Both the position numbers and the translations under genes were made by a program. The notes beneath the pieces are model-generated. The model was not told the DNA's origin. It searched no databases and saw only the letters and a list, made by a program, of their open reading frames with translations. A DNA stretch of 64,000 nt from Dyella thiooxydans (GTDB taxonomy: Bacteria > Pseudomonadota > Gammaproteobacteria > Xanthomonadales > Rhodanobacteraceae). Shown here one piece after another: positions 51,685-59,515 of this stretch (positions are counted from its first letter, which is position 1; every line of letters begins with the position of its first letter). Location of the stretch: positions 3,622,501-3,686,500 of the forward strand of contig NZ_CP014841.1 of assembly GCF_001641285.1 (NCBI RefSeq), read 5' to 3'.

Positions 51685-54045
51685 ATGGGGAGGGCAAGGG
51701 CGTGCTGGCTGCTGGGCAGCCTGCTGATCGGGCTGCCCCGGCTTTGTGCGGCGGTCCCTTCCACCGCATGCCGCCACTTCGACGTGCCCGCGCAGCCATT
51801 GGCCACGGCGCTCATCGCATTCGGCCGGCAGTCCAACCTGCAGGTGCTCACCGACGGTGCCGCCGTGGCGCGGGTGCGCTCGCCGGGTGTCCGCGGTTGC
51901 CTCGGGTCGGAGGTCGCGCTGGCGGATCTGCTGCAGGGCACCGGGCTCGGCTTCTCGTTCAGCGGCGCGAACACCGTGGCGGTGACGCCACTGGCTGCGC
52001 GCGCCGCTTCGCGGCCTGCATCGCCGCCAACCCGCGAACTGGCGCCGGTGGAGGCCGACGCGATGGTAGCCAGGGATCGTGGCTTCCTGGCCATGCTGAC
52101 CAGCACCGCGGCGCGTGACGACGCGGCGCTGATCGACGTGCCGCAGTCGGTCAGCGTGATCACCCGCGACTTGATGGACGCCCAGCAGGCGCAGAGCGTG
52201 GCCGACGTGGTGCGCAACGTCGCCGGGGTGCAGGCGATCGCCGGCGCCGGTGGCTTGCCGTCGTTCCGGATCCGCGGCTTCGATACCGGCAACGGGCTGA
52301 TCGACGGCATGCCCAGCAGCATCGCCGGATCGGGTGACCTGCCACCGTTGATCGGGCTGGACCGGGTGGAGGTGTTCAAGGGGCCGCAGTCGATCCTCGG
52401 CGACAGCACCGGCAACACCTTCGGCGGTCTGCTCAATGTCACCCTGAAACAACCGCAGGACCGTCCGGCACGCGTGCTGCAGTACGCGCTCGACGGCGGC
52501 GGTCGGACCAGCCTCGGCGTGGACCTGACCGGGCCGCTGCATGGACATCCCGGATTCGCCTACCGCCTGATCGCGTACGGCGGCTATACCGACCATTCGG
52601 TCCAGGGGTATCGCAACCGTCGCAACGGCTACCTCGCTCCCTCGATCGCCTGGCAGGACGAACGCAGCCGGTTGGTGGTGGGCTACCAGCGCATCGCCAA
52701 CCGCCTGCCGGTGCCGGATCATCTGGTGCTGCTTGGCGGGAGCCTTTCGCAGGCCTCGCCGTTTGGCGTGCTGCCGGGCTACCCGGGTGACTACGCCAGC
52801 TATCGCACCAGCCGTCTCTACTACCTGTTCGACCGCCAGCTCGACGCGCGCTGGACCTGGCGCAGCCGCGGCCAATACGTACGGCAGCGCAACGCCTCAT
52901 CGGCATGGACGCTGACCGACCCGCAGCCCGGCGGACAGGTGCTGGCGATCGCCCAGCAGTACCGCTACGGCGACGCCTACGCTTCGTTGCAGAACGACCT
53001 GATCGGCACGTTCACCACCGCCGCGACCGAGCACACGGTGACGCTGGGGCTGGACTATGCACGCGCCCACGTCGGCCACATCGAGGACCGCGTCGGCCTG
53101 GACAGCAACCCGTTCTTCGACTTCAACGGGACCGCCACCCTGCCTCCGGCTGCGTCCGTTCTCACGCCCGCCGACGATCAGCCACAGCCGGGTTCGCCCT
53201 GGCAGACCGATACCGGGCTGTTCGTGCAGGATCAATGGGCGATCGGCCAGCGCTGGAACCTGATCGCCACGGCCCGGCGATCCGCCTACGAGGTATTCGC
53301 CGTGGATGCGCAGGGGCGGACCGTACGACTGCGCCGCGTGCGATGGGTGCCGGATGCCGGCGTGGCCTTCGAGCCCATGCCGGGAGCGACGCTTTACGCC
53401 AGCGTGGCCAGCGGATTCCAGTCGCTATCCTACCTGGGCAGCGACGGTCGCCTGTTGCCGCCGGCGCTGTCCCGCCAGGTGGAGGCCGGTGCCAAGTTCG
53501 AGCTGTTCGACCATCGGGCGCGGCTGACCGTTGCGGCCTATCGCATCCGGCTCGATCACAGTTACCTGCTGGTGTCCGTGCAGCAACCGGGCTTCGCCTC
53601 GCTCGGGCCGGGTCAGACCAACCGCGGTGCGGAGGTGGAACTGGTCGGGCGCCTCGCCAGCGGACTGGACGCCAGCCTGGGCTACACCCGCGCGCGCATC
53701 GCCAACAGCGACGGGACCGCGGCCCCCGGTGCGCCGCGACAGCGCCTGGACCTGTGGCTGGATTACCGGTTCCGGGGGGCATGGCTGCGGGGCTGGGGTA
53801 TCGGTGGCGGGGTCCACGCACGCAGCCGTTCGCTGGGACAGAGTTCGGACTTCAGCACCCGGTATCGCGTACCCGGGCAGGCCGAGTTCGATCTTGCCCT
53901 GTCCTATCGCACCCCGCGCTGGCGGGTCGCCCTCGGGGCTGCCAATCTGTTCGGTCGAAGGCTCTATGCCGCCGATTTCGACGAGACATTCGTGCCCGTG
54001 CGCACCCGCACCCGGCTGCGTCTCAGCGGCAGCGTCGACTTCTGA
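51685..54045 (+). CDS. TonB-dependent siderophore-type receptor with N-terminal signalling (STN) domain
   Basis: 786 residues. Signal peptide ends near LPRLCAA; STN domain follows (FDVPAQPLATALIAFGRQSNLQVLTD...GTGLGFSFSGANTVAVTP), then plug (DVPQSVSVITRDLMDAQQAQSVADVVRNVAGV, DRVEVFKGPQSILGDSTG) and a ~550-residue barrel ending in RTRTRLRLSGSVDF with terminal Phe. This is the FpvA/FecA transducer class: ligand binding signals through the STN to FecR. Ligand unknown; siderophore-type by the plug. Confidence 0.92.
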   Translation: MGRARACWLLGSLLIGLPRLCAAVPSTACRHFDVPAQPLATALIAFGRQSNLQVLTDGAAVARVRSPGVRGCLGSEVALADLLQGTGLGFSFSGANTVAVTPLAARAASRPASPPTRELAPVEADAMVARDRGFLAMLTSTAARDDAALIDVPQSVSVITRDLMDAQQAQSVADVVRNVAGVQAIAGAGGLPSFRIRGFDTGNGLIDGMPSSIAGSGDLPPLIGLDRVEVFKGPQSILGDSTGNTFGGLLNVTLKQPQDRPARVLQYALDGGGRTSLGVDLTGPLHGHPGFAYRLIAYGGYTDHSVQGYRNRRNGYLAPSIAWQDERSRLVVGYQRIANRLPVPDHLVLLGGSLSQASPFGVLPGYPGDYASYRTSRLYYLFDRQLDARWTWRSRGQYVRQRNASSAWTLTDPQPGGQVLAIAQQYRYGDAYASLQNDLIGTFTTAATEHTVTLGLDYARAHVGHIEDRVGLDSNPFFDFNGTATLPPAASVLTPADDQPQPGSPWQTDTGLFVQDQWAIGQRWNLIATARRSAYEVFAVDAQGRTVRLRRVRWVPDAGVAFEPMPGATLYASVASGFQSLSYLGSDGRLLPPALSRQVEAGAKFELFDHRARLTVAAYRIRLDHSYLLVSVQQPGFASLGPGQTNRGAEVELVGRLASGLDASLGYTRARIANSDGTAAPGAPRQRLDLWLDYRFRGAWLRGWGIGGGVHARSRSLGQSSDFSTRYRVPGQAEFDLALSYRTPRWRVALGAANLFGRRLYAADFDETFVPVRTRTRLRLSGSVDF

Positions 54046-54181
54046 CGCCCGCCATTTCCGTTTCCCCGCGCTCGCACGTCCTGTGAGCGAAGGGGCCGGT
54101 TGCCCGTGCGGCAGCCGGTCCCTTTCGTCGGGCCCGCCTGGGCCCGGCGAGACCGTCAAGACAGAAACCGGGGAGACAGGG

Positions 54182-57100
54182 GTGAGCAAGATTGCATACC
54201 GGCCATTGGCCATCGCACTGGCGTACGCGTTCGCGTCCCACGTCTGGGCACAGACCACCGACGTGCCGCTGGACGTGATCAGGCAGGACTACGGCAACGG
54301 CCAGTACGGCTACCGCCTGGGCATCAACGTGGGCGTCAACGGCGCTGCCCCGAAGGAGTACCTGTTCGACACCGGCTCCGACTCGTTCAACATCGACGTG
54401 GGCCTGGGCGCCCTGCAGGGCAGCTCGCCCGACTGGTTTCCCAACGAGGCCGGCGCCAGCACCGGGCCGCTGCAGTTCTACCTGTACGGCGACGGCAGCT
54501 ACGGCTACCTGCAGTCCTCCACGACCGTGTCCAGCATGCAGTTCTACAACAGTGGCTCCGGCACGCGGGTGGGCAGCTTCGGCACTGCCGCCGGCGCGCC
54601 GGTCGCCGTCAACTACGCCTGGGTGAGCTCCACCGCCACCGGCGATCCGGTCGGCACCGTCGGCAACGTGACGCTCAAGATCGACACCGACTTCCAGAAG
54701 AACCTCGCCGACGGCAAGGCGCCGGAAGAGGGGGCGTTCTACGGCACCTTCGGTGCCGGCGACTTCGGCAACGGCGTGCCGGGCATGCTTACCAAGAGCG
54801 GCTACATCGTCGAGGCCAACGGCGGTGCCGGCGTGCCGGGCCAGTGCGGCCAGGGTTGCATGATCCTTGGCCTGACGCCCGCGTTGCGGGCACAGTTCCT
54901 CAGCGTGGTGTCCTGGAGCGGTGGCGCACAGGGCCAATTCGCGCTGTCCGGGGCGCCCTCGGCCAGCCAGTTCGACACTCAGTTCGTGTACGCACTGAGC
55001 GATGGCAGGCACACCTCCACGGCAGTGCTTCCCACGCTGTTCGATACCGGCACGCCGAACATCATGCTGATCGACAACGGCGTGGGCCTGGTCGCCGGCG
55101 AGACCGCTGCGGGCCATCTCAATCCCTATGGCGACGAGAACCCGGGCATCACCCTCACGGTGACCGGGGCTGCGCACGGTGCCTTGCCCGCCTCGATCAC
55201 CACCGGCAACGATGCCAGCGGCGACTACAGCAACGTGGTCACGCTGGGCCCCTACGGCGGCTTCCCGAGCAGTGCGATCTACGGCATCAGCTTCTTCATG
55301 CACAACGCGGTGATGTACGACCTGGCCAACCAGTCGACCGGCTACACCCCGTTCTACGTGACCGATGCCCCCATCACCGCGGCATTCACCGCGACCGCCG
55401 CGATGGGGCCGCTGGGGTTGGCCGGCACCATCTCCGGCAGCGGCGCCTTCACCGTGGCGGGCGGTGGCGTGGCCAACCTCAGCGGCAGTAATACCTACAC
55501 CGGCGCGACCTTGGTCGAGCGCGGCGGCTGGCTGGGGCTGGCCGGGCCGGGCAGCATCGCGCAGTCATCGGGCGCGCAGGTCGATGGGGCGCTGGACATC
55601 TCGCGTACCGCGCAAGCCACCGAGCTGGCGTCGCTTTCCGGTGGCGGCGAGGTGCTGCTCGGCAGCAACGTGCTGATGCTGACCGGGGCCTCGGGCAACT
55701 TCACCGGCCGTCTCGCCGATGGTGGCCTGAGCGGTACGGGCGGTGGTGCCCTGGTGGTCGCGGGAGGGCGTCAACAACTCAGCGGCAGCAACACCTACAC
55801 CGGGACGACCGGGGTGGCGGCCCGTGGCGAACTGCTGCTGACCGGCTCGCTGGCCAGCGGAGTCCTCAACCTCGGCGTGCTGGACAACCAGGGCCGTATC
55901 GGTGGCTCGGTGGTGAACCAGGGACTGCTGAACGACAGTGGCGACATCGGCGGTGGCCTGGACAGCAGCGGCATCCTTGCCGGACAGGGCCGGATCGGCG
56001 GCGATCTGCTGGCCAGCGCCGGCGGCATCGCACCGGATGGAAGGGGCCTGCTCGGCGCAGGGGATTACCGCCAGTCCGCCGGGGCGACCCTCCGCGTGCA
56101 GCCGCTGGCCAGCCAGCCGGACGCCGCCGCCGGCATCGCCGTCGACGGTTCGGCGTACCTGGCCGCCGGGGCCCTGCTCGGAGCGGCACCCTCTGTGCCC
56201 GGCCGGTTCTATCAGGCTGGCGCGCGCTACACCGTGCTGAGCGCGGGGCGGGGCGTGCAGGGGCGGTATACCCTGGCCGGCAACGGTGCGGTCAGCGCGG
56301 TGCTCGGCGTGGCGCCTGCCTACGATGCCGATCACGTCTATCTCGATGTGGTCCAGCAGCGCAGCCTCGCCAGCATCGACGGGACCCGGAACCAGCGCGC
56401 CGTGCTCGGTGGCCTGCAGACGCTTGCCGTTGCCAACCCGGTGTTCACCGCGGTCGCCAACCAGCCGACCGATGCCGCGATCCGCAACGCGGGCGATGCG
56501 CTTTCCGGCGACATCCATCCGAGTTTTCGAGGCACCCTGCTCGACGACAGCCGCTTCATCCGCGATGCGGCCGATAGCCGACTGGTGCAGGCCAGTGGCG
56601 ACGACCTTGCCGCCGGCCCCGCGACCGGTACGCCGGGCAGCCACGGCTTCACCGCGTGGGGCCAGGTGCTCGGCGCCTGGGGTCACCGTGCCGGCGACGG
56701 CAACGCGGCCGGCGCAGCCCGCTCGCTGGGCGGCGCGATGGTCGGTGGCGACCTGCCGGTGGGCGAGGCATCCCGCATCGGTGCGATGGCGGGCTATACC
56801 CGCACCTCGCTGCGCGTGCCCAGCCGCGCCGGCACCGACCGCAGCGACGACACGCACCTGGGCTTCTACGCCGGGCAGCAGCGCGGCGACTGGCGTCTGC
56901 GCGGCGGTCTCGCCTTCAGCTGGCACCGGTTCGACGCGGCACGCACCGTCGCCTTCACCGGTCTCTCCGAGCGCCTGTTCGCGCACGGTCGCGCGACCAC
57001 CTCGCAGGCGTTTGCCGAAGTGGGCCGCCGGGTCTCGTGGCACGGCGTGGCGCTGGAGCCGTTTGCCCGCGCGGCCTACGTGCGCCTGGCCAGCCCCGCC

Positions 57101-57466
57101 TTTGCCGAGCGCGGCGGTGCGTCCGCCCTGGCCGTGCAGGGGCAGGACGATGTGGTGGCCTATGGCACGCTGGGCGCTCGCGCGGGCACCCGCTTCGCCT
57201 TCCGCCACAGCGTGCTCGACGCGCACGTGCAGTTGGGCTGGCGCCACGGCTTCGGCCGGATGCGGCCGGATGCGGCGGTGGCGTTCGAAGGCAGCTCGAG
57301 CTTCGTCGTCGACGGCGTGCCGATGGCGCGCGATGCGATGGTGCTGGACGCGGACTTGGCTTTGCCGCTGTCGCGCAGCACCACCCTCACCCTGGCGTAC
57401 GACGGCCTGCTCGGCCATCGCAGCGTGGACGGTGCCGTCCGGGGCGGGATCGTCTGGAGGCTCTGA
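54182..57466 (+). CDS. Autotransporter with pepsin-like aspartic protease passenger
   Basis: 1094 residues from GTG 54182 (GGAGACAGGG upstream). Signal peptide ends SHVWA. Residues 40-410: DTGSDSFNID at D63, YGDGSYGYL at Y102, a CGQGC pair, LGL, and LFDTGTPNIML at D288. Two DTG(S/T) and a YGDGS flap in this order are the pepsin-like (A1) pattern. Residues 430-700: two autotransporter-associated strand repeats (LSGSNTYTG near 433 and 532) and a Gly-rich stalk. Residues 820-1094: autotransporter barrel (HGFTAWGQVLGAWG...) ending GGIVWRL. Predicted cell-surface or released protease. Activity is inferred. Confidence 0.82.
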   Translation: MSKIAYRPLAIALAYAFASHVWAQTTDVPLDVIRQDYGNGQYGYRLGINVGVNGAAPKEYLFDTGSDSFNIDVGLGALQGSSPDWFPNEAGASTGPLQFYLYGDGSYGYLQSSTTVSSMQFYNSGSGTRVGSFGTAAGAPVAVNYAWVSSTATGDPVGTVGNVTLKIDTDFQKNLADGKAPEEGAFYGTFGAGDFGNGVPGMLTKSGYIVEANGGAGVPGQCGQGCMILGLTPALRAQFLSVVSWSGGAQGQFALSGAPSASQFDTQFVYALSDGRHTSTAVLPTLFDTGTPNIMLIDNGVGLVAGETAAGHLNPYGDENPGITLTVTGAAHGALPASITTGNDASGDYSNVVTLGPYGGFPSSAIYGISFFMHNAVMYDLANQSTGYTPFYVTDAPITAAFTATAAMGPLGLAGTISGSGAFTVAGGGVANLSGSNTYTGATLVERGGWLGLAGPGSIAQSSGAQVDGALDISRTAQATELASLSGGGEVLLGSNVLMLTGASGNFTGRLADGGLSGTGGGALVVAGGRQQLSGSNTYTGTTGVAARGELLLTGSLASGVLNLGVLDNQGRIGGSVVNQGLLNDSGDIGGGLDSSGILAGQGRIGGDLLASAGGIAPDGRGLLGAGDYRQSAGATLRVQPLASQPDAAAGIAVDGSAYLAAGALLGAAPSVPGRFYQAGARYTVLSAGRGVQGRYTLAGNGAVSAVLGVAPAYDADHVYLDVVQQRSLASIDGTRNQRAVLGGLQTLAVANPVFTAVANQPTDAAIRNAGDALSGDIHPSFRGTLLDDSRFIRDAADSRLVQASGDDLAAGPATGTPGSHGFTAWGQVLGAWGHRAGDGNAAGAARSLGGAMVGGDLPVGEASRIGAMAGYTRTSLRVPSRAGTDRSDDTHLGFYAGQQRGDWRLRGGLAFSWHRFDAARTVAFTGLSERLFAHGRATTSQAFAEVGRRVSWHGVALEPFARAAYVRLASPAFAERGGASALAVQGQDDVVAYGTLGARAGTRFAFRHSVLDAHVQLGWRHGFGRMRPDAAVAFEGSSSFVVDGVPMARDAMVLDADLALPLSRSTTLTLAYDGLLGHRSVDGAVRGGIVWRL

Positions 57467-57511
57467 GCCGTGGCTCGTCCGGTCGGCGGATCGCCGACCG
57501 GACGAGTGCGT

Positions 57512-59401
57512 TCATTGCGTGGCGCCGACGCTGCCGTCGGACGGTCCGTGCGGCGGCGGCGCGTTCGTGGCCGGGGACGTGGCCAGCTGCTGCTGCGGAA
57601 GCAGTGCTTCCAGCTTGCCGTCCAGGCGGAGCAGCGCGACATCGGACATCTCGTGGTCGGTCTGGCGCTCCTGAGCGTCTTCCGGCGGCGGCGGTGCATC
57701 GGGCGCGCGGGTCAGCGCCGCAAGGTCCGGACCGACCACCTGGGTGAGCGCGAAGTAGGCATCGTGGATGCCGGCCGCCTGCAACAGACGGCCAGGCAGC
57801 ATCCACGAGGCGGTGTCCACGTGCTGCGGTGTCATCGCCTTGCGCGGGTCGACCAGCAGCCAGGTGCCGGGCTCGCCCAGCATGTCGCCGCCATCGACGA
57901 AGCCGTCGGTCTGGAACACCCCGCTGAGCGCGGGCAGATGGTCGCCGTAGAACATCAGCAGGGTCGGCCGGTCGCGCCGGGCCAGCGCAGCGGCCAGGCG
58001 CCCCAGTTCCTGGTCGGCGTGGCCGATGTGGTAGAGGTAGTTCTGCAATTCCAGCTTGTCCTTGCCGGTGATGCCGGCCGGCACCGGGATCGCGTCGCGC
58101 GCGGCCGGATCGGCAGGCACCGTGTCGTACGGACCGTGCGCCTCGATGCTGATCGCGAACAGGAACTGCGGCGGGCCGCTGTCTTTCAGCTGGGTCAGGA
58201 TCTCGTCGGTCATGCCGCGGTCGGCCATGTACTGGCCGTCGTTGGTGGCGCTGGCCGGAAACGACGACTGCGAGACGAAACGGTCGAAGCCGATCGCCTT
58301 GAATGCGCTGGTGCGGTTCCAGAACGACGGGTCGTTGCCGTGGATCGCCACCGTCTCGTAACCATGCGCGCGCAGCGTGCGCACCAGGCTCGGCACCACC
58401 TTGGCGTTGAGCTGCAGGTAGGGGAACTGCAGGTTGCGGAAGTAGCGCAGCGACAACCCGGTAAGCACCTCGAACTCGGTGCGGATGGTGCCGCCGCCGA
58501 AGGTCGGCACGTGCAGCGCGCCGCTGATGCCGTGGCGGGCCAGGCGATCCAGGTTCGGGGTCAGGTCGGCATGCTGGTAGCCCTTGAGGATGCGCGGATC
58601 GAAGAACGATTCGCTCTGCACCACCACGATGTCCGGCTGCGCGCCATCGGCGGCCGGCGTCTGCAGCTCCTGCCGTAGCGCGTCGTCGTTGCGGCCGATC
58701 AGCTCGCGCGCGGCGCTGGGGTCGGGCTTGCGGTCGTGCTTGCCGTACTGCAGGTGGTAGATCATCAGCGAGCTGACCAGGCCCGAGTGGGTGGCGGTCG
58801 AGCTGGCCGACCACGGCTCCAGCCACAGCGTGCGTCCGTTGTAGAGCTTCGCCCAGGCCGGGGTGCCGGCCAGCAGCGTCGCCAGCAGGACGAACGAAAC
58901 GGCGCCTGCGGCCATCCTGGGCGAGCGCGGCCGTCTGGCCAGCAAGGCCGGCTCGAGCCGCCAGAGCGCCACCACCAGTGCGATGGCGGCGACGATCGCC
59001 AGGTAAGGCCACGGACTGTGCGGCAGATAGGCGCCCAGCACGTGCATGCCGCCCTTGTCGAGCTGGCCGAGCATGTGGAAGTCCGCCGGAATCAGCGGAG
59101 TGCCGAGGTTGTCGACCTTCAGCCCATTCACCGCGTACACCAGCCCCTCGGCGGCCAGCGCCAGGCCGAAGGACAGCAATGCGCGGCGGGTCAGTGCCAG
59201 CAGGGTGAACGCCAGCAGCAGGCCCGGCAGTGCATTGGCGAACACGTAGAACGGCTGATCCAGCAGCCGTCGCGGTACCACGCCGACACCACCGTCGATG
59301 GTGCCGGTGAGCAGGGTGAACGCCAGCACCATGACCGCCAGCGCCAGGGCTTTCTGCCAGGCGGGGCGCAGGCGAACCGGGCGATCCGGAGAGGGGTTCA
59401 T
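57512..59401 (-). CDS. LTA-synthase-family sulfatase (phosphoglycerol/phosphoethanolamine transferase type)
   Basis: 629 residues. About five N-terminal membrane helices (1-165) then a periplasmic sulfatase fold: DIVVVQSESFFDPRIL, GGGTIRTEFEVLTGLSLRY with the catalytic Thr, HGNDPSFWNRTSAFKAIGFD, LFAISIEAHGPYD and LLMFYGDHLPALSG. Such enzymes transfer phosphoglycerol or phosphoethanolamine to periplasmic glucans, lipids or polymers (OpgB/MdoB is an example). Substrate unknown. Acidic, Pro-rich C-terminal tail of about 60 residues. Confidence 0.87.
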   Translation of the reverse strand: MNPSPDRPVRLRPAWQKALALAVMVLAFTLLTGTIDGGVGVVPRRLLDQPFYVFANALPGLLLAFTLLALTRRALLSFGLALAAEGLVYAVNGLKVDNLGTPLIPADFHMLGQLDKGGMHVLGAYLPHSPWPYLAIVAAIALVVALWRLEPALLARRPRSPRMAAGAVSFVLLATLLAGTPAWAKLYNGRTLWLEPWSASSTATHSGLVSSLMIYHLQYGKHDRKPDPSAARELIGRNDDALRQELQTPAADGAQPDIVVVQSESFFDPRILKGYQHADLTPNLDRLARHGISGALHVPTFGGGTIRTEFEVLTGLSLRYFRNLQFPYLQLNAKVVPSLVRTLRAHGYETVAIHGNDPSFWNRTSAFKAIGFDRFVSQSSFPASATNDGQYMADRGMTDEILTQLKDSGPPQFLFAISIEAHGPYDTVPADPAARDAIPVPAGITGKDKLELQNYLYHIGHADQELGRLAAALARRDRPTLLMFYGDHLPALSGVFQTDGFVDGGDMLGEPGTWLLVDPRKAMTPQHVDTASWMLPGRLLQAAGIHDAYFALTQVVGPDLAALTRAPDAPPPPEDAQERQTDHEMSDVALLRLDGKLEALLPQQQLATSPATNAPPPHGPSDGSVGATQ

Positions 59402-59515
59402 GGCTGTCCGTAAGATGTCACGATCTGGACGCACGAATGTAACGCCGTCCAGATGAACCGCCGGCATGGGGCCGGATCGCCGGTCGGCGTCGGTTGCTGC
59501 GGCACAATGGTCGCC

